64,000 nucleotides of DNA, from contig CM036618.1 in NCBI GenBank assembly GCA_020746105.1, forward strand, positions 4,046,501 through 4,110,500. Direction: 5' to 3'. The position numbers and the translations under genes were made by a program. Source of the stretch: Trogon surrucura. Its lineage: Eukaryota > Chordata > Aves > Trogoniformes > Trogonidae. Positions 21,848-34,024 of this stretch are shown here, piece by piece. A model generated the notes under the pieces. That model made no database searches. It was not told the DNA's origin and saw only the letters and a list, made by a program, of their open reading frames with translations. The first letter of the stretch is position 1; each line of letters begins with the position of its first letter.

Positions 21848-22266
21848 CTAGAGGGCTGGAGCACTTCTCCTATGAAGACAGACTGAGAGAGTTGGGGTTG
21901 TTCAGCCTGAAGAAAAGAAGGAGACCTTATTGTGGCCTTCCAGTATCTCAAGGGGGCTACAAGAAAGCTGGGGAGGGGCTTTTTAGGAAGTCAGGTAGTG
22001 ATAGGACTAGAGGGAATGGATTAAAGCTAGAGATGGATCGGTTCAGATTGGACGTGAGGAAGAAGTTCTTCCCCATGAGGGTGGTGAGACTCTGGCACAG
22101 GTTGCCCAGAGAGGGGGTGGCAGCCCCATCCCTGGGAGTTTTTAAGGCCAGGCTGGATGGGGCTCTGGGCAGCCTGATCTAGTGGGGGATGTCCCTGCCC
22201 AGGGCAGGGAGTTGGAACTAGATGATCTTTAAGGTCCCTTCCAACCCTGACAATTCTGTGATTCCA
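21848..22266 (+). repeat. CR1 LINE, 3' end of ORF2 plus 3' UTR
   Basis: The stretch contains the classic CR1 3' end: GGGTTGTTCAGCCTGAAGA, then GTGAGGAAGAAGTTCTTCCC, GTTGCCCAGAGAGG, and TAGATGATCTTTAAGGTCCC before an imperfect ATTCTGTGATTCC tail. The translated end of ORF2 is partly readable but interrupted. It is a 5'-truncated older copy. Confidence 0.93.
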
Positions 22267-22833
22267 ACATTGCAAGATCTGAGCTGACCCCTGCTCACAA
22301 CAGTTCCAGGTGGGCACTGGGTTCTCAGCCCGGGCAAAGCTTTTTGCAACACAGCAAGTAGCCAATTGCACAAAACGAAGGAAAGGCAGGGCATACAAGA
22401 TCTTACACACGAGTGATAAAGAGATATTAGGATGTGCTGTCAGCTCTCCTCCCTGTGCCCTAAATGGCATCGGTGGTCTTGTACTCCTTGCCAAAAGGCA
22501 GCCGGTTCTGAGAAGGAACACGACTGTTTGCTGTAGATGAGATTTTAAGCAGAAAGAGAAGGCCAAATGGAAAGTGAGATTACAGCACCATAACCTAGAT
22601 GATTACAAAAGGGGAAACTGCTCAGACTAGAACCTGACTGGAGATAAGCTCTCCCCAATGTTAAGCTCACGCAACAAATATCTCCATCGCTTGCTATTGG
22701 TCCAGGCTGCTCTTAGCTGTGAATGGGCCAATCTAGAAAACTCGGGGACTCATATTTCTCCTCCCATTTGCAGACCAGTTTTACATCCTGTGGCTCCAGA
22801 CCATGGCTTTTAACTCACACCAGCTTGAATGAG

Positions 22834-22875
22834 AGCGATTCGGAGCATCGTTCGTAGCGGCGCGATACTTTTTAT
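22834..22875. promoter_or_regulatory. CpG micro-cluster followed by TATA-like sequence
   Basis: Seven CpGs fall in about 33 bp (AGCGATTCGG, ATCGTTCG, AGCGGCGCGA), directly followed by TTTTTATAG. The surroundings are CpG-poor. It may be a small regulatory element or alternative start between FAM167A and BLK. The sequence alone gives no further support. Confidence 0.15.
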
Positions 22876-24338
22876 AGCCTGATGAGCCTTTGTGGGCAAC
22901 GGTTCTTTTAAGGTAGACACTGTGCTAACATTAGAGCTAAATGAGCAGTGTGGTTATACTACCAGCCCTTAATTTCTATAAGTGTAACAAACCAGTTCAA
23001 TTTGTCATTCAGCTGTTGTCGACAGGAAACCACTAACAGCAGTCAACTGACAACGCCAAGAAGAACTAAGGTTTCTCTTTCTACGTGCTCTAAGGATTAA
23101 AACTTATTAAGATGAGCTTAGGTTCTTAAGCACACACTCTGCAAGGGATTTTTGAGGTCTGGCAGACGACGAGGATAAAGCGAGATATGATTTAATCCAA
23201 CAAAGGAATCTCCAGGTAAGCACAAATGATTTTCCAGCAATTTCGCTTCATTCCTGCTGCTTGTTTATTACCTGGAGCTCCCCTGGACGCATTTAAAGAT
23301 TTGGCCCATCTCTGATTATTGACTATGGACCGGCCCTTAAAGATTTGGAGTGGGGTGTTCAAGAGAACGGGGCATTCTGCTGCTGTGGATCGGGGTAGGG
23401 TGCATTTTCTTTCCTTCGGGCAGTGTCTCAGTGCTGAAATCGGGGCACCCTCCAATGTGGGACTGATGCTTTGAGTCTGAAGCTGACCCAGCAGATTCTC
23501 TCTTGGGCACAAATCAACCTCTTTCTCGTCAAAAAAAATAGAAGTAGATGAAAGCCCTTTAAATAGCAAAGAGTGAAGGAATTTCCTCTGGCTGAATTCA
23601 TTAGAGAGGAGAGAGAGGGGAGAAAAGTGCAATCAGAGACCCAGTTCTGAATTTAAGAGATGGTGGAAGCTTGGATGCTGAGACTCCAACTCAGCAACTG
23701 TGGCTGAGTTGAACCCACGAGTGCAGAGAAAGGTTGAGGCTTTCATTCATGGTCTCCTTGCAGGTAATATTTTGCTTTCACCACGTCCTCCTTTCAAGCT
23801 AGTAAGACAAGTGGCTTTGTGGACAAAGCTTCTGGCAAATCGGAGACCTCCAACAGAATTATAAGAAGGATGGACTTACGACTTCTCCCCTGGTCACTTC
23901 CCATCCTCACTCGTGCAGAGTCTACGCTAAATCCATAACTTTCATTTAGGTCAGACTTTCATTCTTGGTTAAAATTTAGGCCAGGCTCAAATGCCCACAG
24001 TGCTTTAACTTGGAGCATGGATATCTCAGAAGCCACCTTGTTGGCTGTGTCACTTCTGAGAGGAAAGAGCAGTCACAGTGTCTTGGGTATTTGCATCTCA
24101 GACCTCCTCAGGTGTTTACTCAGGACTTGGTGTCCAGTGATGCCTGGCAAGGCAATGCTCTTCAAGTTCCTGCGGGCTTGTGAAACGAGGGCTTTTCTTG
24201 CCTTTCTTGCCGGACTGCTGTGGTATTTAATTGATTATAGGTCTTTAAAAGTGCAAAATCAGGGCAAGGTGCATACGTTGCCAGCAGTGAGGGTTCCTGC
24301 TGCACACAGAGCACACACACGTGGTCCCTCCTCTACTT

Positions 24339-24378
24339 CATAGAATCATAGAATCATAGAATGTTAGGGAAGGCAGAT
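24339..24378 (-). repeat. CR1 tail remnant (minus strand)
   Basis: Three TAGAATCA octamers are followed by TAGAATGTTAGGGAAGG, the reverse complement of a CR1 3' terminus. Almost nothing of the body remains. Confidence 0.6.
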
Positions 24379-27300
24379 GGAACTGAAGAAGAAAACAGGA
24401 CAGCTGCAGGGCAGCAAAAGGCGCCCTTATTAATATGCTACATCAGTCATTCTGTCGAAGTTTAAGCAATTTTTTTTCAGAAGACTTGAGGACCTCAGAG
24501 CCTGTGATTTCTTGCCCACATTTTGTTTTTTTTCTCCTAAACCTCCTGCAGCATTACCATTATATTGATGCACAAAAATCTGCAGAAAAAAAAAAGGTGC
24601 CCCACTTTTGGCCCATTCTTGTTTTATTCTGTCAAAATAGTGCTATTGCTGCACCTTGAGGATTAAGAAGTCAAAGGCTGAATTTTCCAACGGAGGAGGA
24701 AAGACCCAAGGCATATTTAATTTTACAAAGGTTCTACTGATTTATTTTTATCTGTTTTTCTAATGGTTTTCTGTGTTCTGTTTGATCATCATGGGGTGTT
24801 CTGACATGCATTTGCACCATGGGATCTCAGGTGAGATGCTGTGCTCCTCAGTCCCTGTTAAATCAGCCCATGACATCCCAGGCTGATCACCCCACTCTGT
24901 GCACAATTCAAGCTGCGAGTCCATTTCAGACAAGAATATCGGTTCTTTTATTTCTGCTTTGCGACTTTCCTCTTGACCGACACTTCAGCCTTTCATTCTC
25001 GGAGATGCTTTTATGGGCACATCGGAATCCAAAACGGACTTGAGGTTGTATTTAGGCACGGACAAATTCTTTTTGTCATCTCGGTCAGGTGTGGAAGCAG
25101 GTCACCATGGATTTCATAGGGCTCCATGTTGAGCAGAGTATGAACACTTGGGCACAACATTACTTCATCGTTATTTGTCTTCCTTCCTTACCCTCATTCT
25201 TTCCATTCTCTCTATGTTAAAAAGGGAGTTTCCTCCCTGCTCTTCCACGGTTGACAAGACTTTGGATGCAACCAAGCGTTGACTCCATGTGGGTGAGCTC
25301 CCCTGTAGTCAATCATTTCCTGCAAGCCCACAGGTTTCAATCATGGGCAAGAATTTAGCAAGATACCTGGGGCTAAATCTTTCTTGAGCCTTCAGCAACC
25401 CCAAAGTTTCCATCCACAGCTTCATTTTATGTGGTGCAAGTCAGCTTTCTTGTTAGGTCAGCACTACTTTGCAAGATTAGAAGTAGCTGAGGGGATTAAA
25501 ACAAGGATGCAATTCCCCTTTGGCAGAGGTCTTGGCAACAGGCAGCAGCCTCGGGGTCCTGCAGCTCGTTGTGGAAGAAGCAGCTGGACGTCACCGTGGA
25601 ATTCAAAAGAAGGCACATCACCGCACAAAACAGGATATTCAGGGTCATGGTTATTGCTTAAAATAAATGCTAAGGTGCAGCTTATGCAATAGGAACATAA
25701 AGAAGACCTCCAGTATTTCATGCTGTACAAGCCACGGGCTTCTCGCAGGTCAGCCCGTTTTACATGTCAGGGTTAAAACCATGTGAATTCATTTCGCTGG
25801 CCAGCCAGAAATATCCCACCAAAAAAACAGAGCTCTAAACCACAGCAACTCCTTGTGTTGAAATAAAAAATAGGGTTCTAATTATAATATTTTTTTCCAA
25901 GAAAATGTTGCAACTGAGCGGGAGAACAATGTTTCTGCGGTTTTGCGGAGCAATTTTGCCTTTGCTAATGTTGTTCAGTTTTAATTGGGAAAACATTGTG
26001 GGCTTGCCTATTCAAACTTCCAAACCCAGTTATAAATACCCGGAGGACAGGGACACAGCTGAGCAAAGGTGCAGAAAGCATGATCAGTGAGGAATTTTTG
26101 CAAGAAGGAATGTTGTTTCATTTGCTGGAGCCACTGTGAAGAAGGAAGAAATAAGCTTCTTGTCCTCTAAGAGCAGGACAAGCAGCTGTAGGTCTTTCAG
26201 TGAAGGAAATCAATGCTGATTGGTAGAAAGTAATTTTAAGGCTATGGGAATTGGAGGGCTGGGATAGACTGATGGGAATCAGTAGGAATGCCCAAACTGA
26301 AAGCTTCAAAGCACAAGTTAGGTAGTCTCTCAGATGCAAGGTAGGTCCACCAGATTAACGACCTTCTAGGGGCTGGACCTAAATTTCCGCCATCCTGCAA
26401 AATATATGCGACATCTGAAGTGAAATGTGCTTTTCCAAGTCTCTCTCGTGCATTTCCGCCTCTTTAATTAATTATGCATTTATGAAATTATTCTCCAAAT
26501 TTGACCGAATCTCACTTGTCATTTCTGCTCCTCTGGAAACGTGTTACTGATCAAAAAGCAGCGTGTGGGACCACTTGGGCCCTGTGTGTCAGGGAGCACG
26601 GAGCAGAAACAGAAAACACGTGGTCTCCAAATGAATCCTTTGCTACTGAAAGAGGGGAGAAGAGCAAAAGATTGTCCGGTTGTTCAAGGTGTCTGGTTTG
26701 CATTGCTGATGGTTGAGCATGCAACACTTCTGGTGGATAAACGCTGGCTGAAAAAAAATATTTGTGCCATCTGCTTAAGGGTCGTTATGGCCAAGGGGCA
26801 AAGAGATGATTGTCTCAATTTTCTACATTATGGCATTGCTCCATACACAGAAGCTCAAAACTTGCCCTTTTCTCAGATCTTTGTGCTTCCCTGGGTTATA
26901 ATGGGTAGTGGTGAGAGACCATCAGGTCACATGAGGTGTCCTTATGAGAAGGTACTTCTCCATGAAACCCTGAAGTGGGAAATAAAAACCTTAAAAAATG
27001 CCACAGAGAGAGGAGCCACAGGACTTCTTTCAGCCCAGCTAGTTGCCTGCCCAACACTCAAGCCATGATGGCATCCACACTTATGTGAATAGCTGCTACC
27101 GGTGTATGGCTTGGAATCATGAAAATTTGGGGCAGAACATCTCTATATATGTGTACGAGAGAATGATTCTTGAGAAGTGGGATTTGAATAGAGATTTAAT
27201 TTAATCTATGGAAAAATCAAGACGTCACCTACAATACGTGACAGAAGGAGGGAAAACTAAGGTCACGCTAAGTAAATGAAGAAATTGATATGAAAGTTTT

Positions 27301-30300
27301 AAGTTGACTTTTATCTCAAGAGTTTTTCCTGGCTGTCTCTTATGTATTTGGCCTTGGTCATTTGAGAAGCACGGGAGGAAGACCTCAGCTGCTTGAGACA
27401 TTAATATAGCAAACTTTTACAGGGAATTATTCTTTTTCCAGTGAAAGGTGCCAATATGCGTGGTGGTTTTGCGACAGAACATTTTCAAGGGTGGCAATTT
27501 CCCATGTAATGATATTTTTTCCTGGAAATTTTGGTGGAAATATGGGGGGAAAAAATGTTCTCTGTGCAAGTCACCTGGTGGGCTGCCAACGAATAACAAC
27601 AGTGCACGAAAGGGAATTGTGGATGTAGGACTCTATAAGAGAAGTTCTGGCCAGGTGGTTGTTTAAATGCAGTACTGCACGGATATCAGCCTGTCCTGCT
27701 GATGCTAGTGAGGGTGTGGACACTGACAATGCAAGAATCTTAAGGAAATAAGACTTATTCTGTCTTTGAAGCAATAGAATTAGACCAGATCAAAGATGAG
27801 GTAACCTGAGAGAAAATCAGCCCCACCGCTTCTGCCATAAATAATGACTTCTGCCATCAGCTGCAAGGCTTGGTCTTTTTCTCCTGAATTCCTATCTCCT
27901 TTGAACACTACAGGGAAGTTTGAATATTCTTTTGATTCTGAAAGTCATCTTCTAATTTTGGATAAGGGATTAAAAAATTACGGGGTGTTGTTTTTTCTTC
28001 TTTACTAGCTTGAAAAAGGGAATAATATTGAGGCAGGATCTGGCTGCTGCAAGTAGCCAAAAACAGGCATGATGTGAGCAGTACAGAGAAAGCCTTGCAG
28101 GGTGGACTGGTGTGGGTAGGAGAGAAGAATCAGCACCATCATGTCCAGCCTGGGCAGGATCTTGGTAGCAAGGACTACATGCTCCTCCAGCGAGGGGCTG
28201 ATCTTGCCTTGGGGCAGAGGGTTGTGATAGATGCTTCTCTCGTGGCTCTTTTCTGCAAGTGTCTCTACTGGTTTTGGACAGTCGAAATTCACTGTTGTGT
28301 GAGGTCACCAGAAGGGTTTCTGTTTTAAAACGTTTGCGTTTCTCCTCATTAGCCGTCTTTTTTATAAGTGAGAAGAAGAGAAAGGAAAAAAACTTACTTT
28401 CTCCCTCCAAAGAGTCTTTTCCTAACTGAGACCAGATAAAATCTAGCATGTGATGGGGTCTAAAAGGGGTTTGGTTGCAGCCACCTCTCTCCTGGCAGGA
28501 GAACAAACCCCAATGTTGCCAATTTTACTAGTTGGGATACTGCCTCAGAGAGCTCAGAAAGTCCGAGTGTTCAAAGCAGAGGCTGACGGGTTGATTAGAA
28601 TGAATCAGCATATTCCAGGAACAGCAGTACATTGGATTAAGTAAGCTTTTAATCTGCTGGAGGAATGGAAACAGGGAGGTTCAGATGGTAAATGAGGCTA
28701 CTCATTCTCAACAGGGAAGAGAAAATGTGGCCAGACCATGAAACAATGTCTGGAAGGAATGAGCCGCCCAGTTTTTACAGGAGCAGTATAAAGAAGCAGC
28801 CCTGGGGGCCAGTTTGAGGAGAAGTGCCTTCACCCCTCTTGGTGGTTTCAAATCAAAACCGGAGTCACCTCTTTAACAGGAACATTTTTGTTTCGGTATG
28901 AACTGGATAAAATGTAGGGGGAGCGGGTGATGCTGCAGAAAGAGGATGTGCAATGGGTCACCAGTGTAGGTGATGGCTGTGAGGTTATCCTGGTGGGCTG
29001 GTGGTCATCTGGAGGGAGGTTGCCACATTTTCTGGTCCTTCTTCGCATCTCCGAGAGGTCTTTTATGGTCAAAACTAAAAGTTCATGGGCATTTACTGCA
29101 TGGGCTGGACTCCTGGTGTCCATGAAGAGACAAGCACACTCATGTAGAGGTCTGCAAAGATACTGGAGAACATCTGGGGACTGATGTATGAAAACAGGGT
29201 GGAAAACACTGCCAGAGAGACCCCACTTGGCTGGGTGAGATGACAGCCTGCACTTTCAGGTCAGGGAAGCAGGGGCAGATGGAGCCTATCTGGAGTTTCC
29301 CAGGAGTTGCTACAAGAAACTTCTCTCTTTATAGTGCCCTTTTTCACATGCTTTCTCAGTGGTGTCCCCCTAGCTTATTCCCTGGGCTGTCACTCCATGA
29401 TTTGTGAGCAAGCAAATTGCAGAAGGGCACTCTCTGCCTGGGCTTCCTGACACTGAGTCTCATCTCATGACTTGGAGATGCCCAGCCTGGAGGAAACAGA
29501 GGAGACACAGGGATGAAGGCGATGTGCAAGGACACAGCCAGGATATCTTGGATACCAAAAGTCCTCCCTGGGATGAAATAGGCAGACCACACCATATCTA
29601 AACCTTTTCATTTTTGCTTCTTGCTTCTGAGCTGTTTGAACCATGCCCATCACTGGAAAGGTCTTCACAGCAGCCTGGCTGCAGCTGCTGGGTTTCCCCA
29701 CTGTCGGCATCAGGAACGTGTCTCAAATCAGAAGCAGGTTTCTGTCTGGAGATGTTATGCTATTGCCCTGTTTCCCAAGACGACTTGGCAGTCACTAGCT
29801 TATTTCTAAGCCTTTGCTACACCTCATGGTAGCTCCTCCTTCCTTTCTAAAAAAGCAACTTCCCTTTTCAGAGGAACAGGAAGTGAATCTTGTTCTTCAG
29901 AGAGGTCAGGTATCTCAGATGTACTCTCCACCAAAGGACAAGCCCCTGCACTAAAGCCCAAAGTGCTCAGGCTAACCCTGAAGCCATCTTCTCCTTCTCC
30001 AACCCCAACCCAACCACCTCCATCTCTTTCCTCTGCCCTTAGCTGGAGGAGAATTGAGCAGCCAAAATGCAAGCTGGTAAGGGAGAACTTTGACGAGTCT
30101 GCAAGGGCTTCCTCATTTCTGTATCTCCTCGGTATGCAAATGGCAGGGCCAACTCTGCAGGAGACCTGGCTAAGGGTTGATGGGATGGGTGCCTGTCCTG
30201 GCTGCTTTCAAGGTCACCCTGTGCTGACCCTTTAGGGTAAGAGGCACGATGTGACCCCCTGAGCACTTGCGGACCCCTGCTTATGGCCCAGACAGGCTTG

Positions 30301-31142
30301 CAGCCCTCCACAGGATTTTCTTCCTCTGTCAGGAGCACGGAGCAGTTGCAGAACCAAGGCTGATTTCCATGCCACACATCCCATGGGGGTTTACTGAAGA
30401 GGACACGTCACAGCCCCACGAGCAGTGTTGGGGCATCAGGCGCATGCATCCTGGAGCAGCTGCTCTCATCTCACACAGCCTCATGCCCTCAGCCAGCCTC
30501 GTCTTGTCCTTGGTTCTTACGGCTGGCAAAGGTCCTCTTGCCTTGACCTCAGCTTAGATCTGCTCTGTGAAGCCTTTCCTCCAGTAAACAACCTCACTAG
30601 AGTGCGAGCGACCTTTAGGTTTTGCGTCACGCTCGGCAGATGTCAGCTTGTGTTTGTCCTTTTCAGTGAGAGCTGCTGAAGCACAAACAACATGAGGTCA
30701 TTCCTTCCTCAAGCTGGCTGAGACCAAGAGTCCCTTCCCTCCTGCTGCCCCATGTAAGACAAGAAAAGCATCATGCAACTACCCACAGAGGTTTACACAG
30801 TGGTTTTTGAGGGCCTCAAGTCTGCAACAGCTTAAAAAAATACATTGAAAACACCTTAGAGAAGCCAGCTCTTCATGCACCCTATGGGAAGACTCAAGAG
30901 TCTGTAGAAAGGAGTCCTGCTTCTTGTACAACATTTATCTCCTAAGATAGAGGTATTTCAGTCTCCCTATTGAATATGCTGAGGCAGAACGAGAAAGCCA
31001 CTCCCTCAGAGTCACCAACAAGTCCCTGTCCACATCTTCATTTGTTAGACCATGCTGCTACGGTTGAGTAGGTTCACAGAGGGTTCGGGCTCACTCATTT
31101 CATCTGAAAAAGATCGGATTTTTTAATGACAGAAAGGACTGA
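24379..31142. other. Region between FAM167A and BLK, no gene recognised
   Basis: No gene, transposon or RNA gene was recognised in this roughly 6.8 kb. Open frames of up to about 178 codons (27970-28506 minus) look like chance. A small CpG cluster with a TTGCGTCA site near 30.6 kb is listed separately. A noncoding first exon of BLK could be here but cannot be shown from sequence. Confidence 0.4.
30603..30640. promoter_or_regulatory. CpG cluster with a C/EBP-CRE hybrid site
   Basis: Five CpGs occur in under 40 bp, including TTGCGTCA at 30622-30629. That octamer has one C/EBP half-site joined to one ATF/CREB half-site. It is upstream of BLK and in the interval where its first exon is expected. 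A single motif match is weak evidence. Confidence 0.15.
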
Positions 31143-31358
31143 TCATTGCAAAGCCAGTTTCTTCATCTGTTTCCTAAAATTGAGTTGTTTGCATAGTGGA
31201 AGCACAACCCATTCACAGTCATTGTAGCTGTTTTTAATGACATCTGTTAATAAGCTGTGCGTTTTGCTGGATTTTGTGTCTGGATTCTCTTCGGGTTTTT
31301 CACCTTCCTCACTGCTATTTTCATTGGCCAGGTTGTCTGGGAAGTGTAACTCCCACAC
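31143..31358 (-). other. Small minus-strand open frame, possible last exon
   Basis: This 71-codon frame is acidic then basic (NSSEEGEKPEENPDTKSSKT, then a KKLALQ end) and less biased than typical chance frames here. It lies just downstream of the 309-codon frame on the same strand. No clear splice acceptor or polyadenylation signal was found for it, so it may well be noise. Confidence 0.12.
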
Positions 31359-31463
31359 GCCTCCCAGATGATCATTTTAATATTCAAAATAGAGCAAGGG
31401 ATCCTTGGGGGAAAGAAAAGAATCAGTTCTGACACAAAGACCTGATTAAAAAAAGAAAGCCCA

Positions 31464-32393
31464 TTAAAAGCCTTCGCAAAAATCAGGCTGCTCCTGAAAT
31501 CTGGGGGTGTAACATTCCAAGCGGTCGGTCCCATGGATGGTGTGGATGTGGTGGGAGCCAGAGGTCTGTAACAAAGGAATTCTGCGAGAGCCCTCAAACC
31601 CCATGGAGCATCTGTCATGGGTCGGACCAGTGGTTCGTCCGTCCTCGGATCGTGCCTCCAGGAGCAGCTCCGTAGGAAGCAGGCAAGTAGGGAACATCCC
31701 ACCTTCATCCACATTCCCCTGAGGGTGGAGAGAAAGAAACCCAGCAGTCTTTTCTTTGTTCTCTTCCTCTCTCCCACCCCTCCTTTTACGTGACACCCTC
31801 TCCTCCCTCTCACCCTGTTTCCCTTCCCCAAGATCTGTGGGGTAGAGAGATGATGAGTTGCTAAGGTCTGGCCCCAAGGGATGGTTTACAGGGATGCTGT
31901 TCCCTTGGTTTACTGCAAAAAGAGAGGAGGGCAAATACAAGTCAGGCATGCACACCTTGGTACTCTCATCCTCCCCTGTCCCCCCAGGGCCTGAAGGAGA
32001 AGAGAGGGTGTATGCATGGGGAAAGCCTGCCAGAACTGGACACAGCTCTGATGAGTAGGGGAAGGGCTCTGGCATCGAGTAGCTATTTCTGACATGGCTT
32101 TCCAAGTGGTTGGAGCTGCTCAGGTGAGGAACTGGGGTTATAAAGCTTTCCGTACAGCCCTTCGCTTCTTCTGAACATGGTGGGAGGGGACATTGCTCCC
32201 ACTGAGACCTCACCGAAGGAGGGGGTGTCTGATGGCATGGAGTGCCTGAGCACCAGCCTGCCACCAGCTTCATTGCTCCTCTTGGGACACGGCTAACGGG
32301 TCCTACAAAATGCAGTCCTAGAAAAAGGCAGCACCTGGGGCACAGGACCTCCAGGAATGTTCTTTTGCAGGGCAGAAATATGGGTGGCCACAT
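31464..32393 (-). other. Long open frame of unknown nature (309 codons)
   Basis: An uninterrupted minus-strand frame of 309 codons lies between the two genes. I recognise no family. On a uniform-base estimate a run this long is rare by chance in 64 kb. The part about 32180-31830 looks protein-like: Ser/Pro-rich, with LSSSNHLESHV and NHPLGPDLSNSSSLYP. The same strand has a strong acceptor (CTCTCTTTTTGCAG, exon side starting at 31912) and a GTGAGA donor after 31814. Those would bound a 99-nt exon that is phase 1 on both sides. A second good acceptor (CTCTCCACCCTCAG) precedes 31718. Because the frame crosses these sites, it could instead be a few small exons plus chance-open intron, or noncoding exons. 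Product and even coding status are unknown. Confidence 0.2.
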
Positions 32394-32822
32394 ATGGAGG
32401 TGCAGAGGAACACCCTGTCTATCTCCTCATGTTCCCAGGGCTGTGAGGGCCAGGACATGCCCACATCCCTACAGACAATTGTGCGTGACCACTTCAGGTC
32501 CTGCAGAGCCTGACGTCCCACCTCTCTGATGCAATGCCTGGGGTGAGCTCATGAGGAAACCATGTTCAAGGGAGGTGGGATAAGAAATCTGCTTTCCCAC
32601 TCTCCTCTCCCCCAGGATCCTGAGCCCTGGCTCTGCTTCCTGGCTCACAGCCCTTTGAAGCTCAGCCGAGCATCTGCCAGGATGCAGCAAGACTCAATGC
32701 TCAGTGTAAGCAGCCATTTTTCCTCCAGACAGATGTTTTGATTAGTGAATGATCACTCTCGCAACAGCCGGTTGTTTTCTACTTCTGGAGCGAGCAAGCA
32801 GCTCTTTTATTATCCCTTTTTC

Positions 32823-32847
32823 TTTTTTTTTTTTTTTTTTTTTTTTT
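32823..32847 (+). repeat. Poly-T run
   Basis: A run of about 25 T is followed by a short GTGTGTGT stretch. No retroposon body was recognised beside it, so it is not clearly a poly(A) tail of an inserted element. Confidence 0.9.
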
Positions 32848-33469
32848 GTGTGTGTTTCCCTGTCAAGCAACTTTTTGCATCTGTTTAAACTCAGGGTCCT
32901 GGAAATCTGTGTGCTCCCACCCCTCAGGCTTACACACGGCTATCTCCCATGGGGTGTCCCAGCTCTTCAGAAAGGTTTTTCTTCAGCCAGATTTTCTGCT
33001 TGGTTCATCTGTTTAAGACAGGTTCACCTACAAAGCATGGTCTAGGAAAGATGGGAGATTCAGGGCAGACTTAGGTGGCAATGGAAATGGCAAGCTGGAT
33101 TGCAGCAGGAGATCCCAAAATAAATCAAAGGGCTCCAATCTCATTTCTGTGATGTGTACCCCTCACTGAGGGGTAAATCGCAGGAGCACAGAGCTCCTGG
33201 GATTGTCCTCTGGTCTAGTAGGGGACAGACATTGGTGAGACCAGTTTGGCCATGCTGTCTCTGCAGGGACCTGCAACAGCTCAGCAACAGCATTAGCAGC
33301 TCACCAGAACCAGCTGGAAAGGTTGGCTGCTCCTGGGAGTAACTGTTCATGCTCCCTCAAAGACCTTTTACACGGGACTGCATGTCTGAAAAAGGCTTCA
33401 AAGCAAACACAAATACAACTTGGTGTCTATCAAACAAGGACTGAGGCTGGATGAGATCTGAATTTCCCC

Positions 33470-34024
33470 CTCTGCTCTGCCCTGGTGAGACCACACCTGC
33501 AATACTGGGTCCAGTTTGGGGCTCCCCAGTTCAAGAGAGACAGGGATCTACTGGAGAGAGTCCAAGGGAGAGCTACGAGGGTGATCAAGGGACTTGAACA
33601 TCTCTGCTGTGAAGGGAGACTGAGAGAGCTGGGGCTGTTCAGCCTTGAGAGGAGACTGCTGAGAGGGGACCTTATTAACGTATAGAAATATCTGAGGGGT
33701 GGATGTGAAGAGGAAGGGGACAATCTCTTCTCAGTGGTGGCCATCAACAGAAGAAGGAGTAATGGGCTTAAGTTAGAACACAGGAATTTCCACCTCAACA
33801 TGAGGAGAAACTTCTTCCCTGTGCGGGTGCCAGAGCCCTGGCCCAGGCTGCCCAGAGAGGGTGTGGAGTCTCCTGCTCTGGAGACTTTCAAACCCTGCCT
33901 GGACACGTTCCTGTGTGGCTGCCCTGGGAGATCCTGCTCTGGCAGGGGTGTTGGACTAGGTGATCTCTAGAGGTCCCTTCCAAACCCCAACATTCTATGA
34001 TTCTATGATTCTATGACTCTGTGA
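33470..34024 (+). repeat. CR1 LINE, ORF2 end plus 3' UTR
   Basis: It begins with CTGCCCTGGTGAGACC and runs through GGGGCTGTTCAGCCTTGAGA and GAGGAGAAACTTCTTCCCTG. It ends in CTAGAGGTCCCTTCC and four ATTCTATG-type tail units. The ORF2 end (for example [17 protein letters not shown]) is readable in pieces. It is moderately young and 5'-truncated. Confidence 0.95.
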
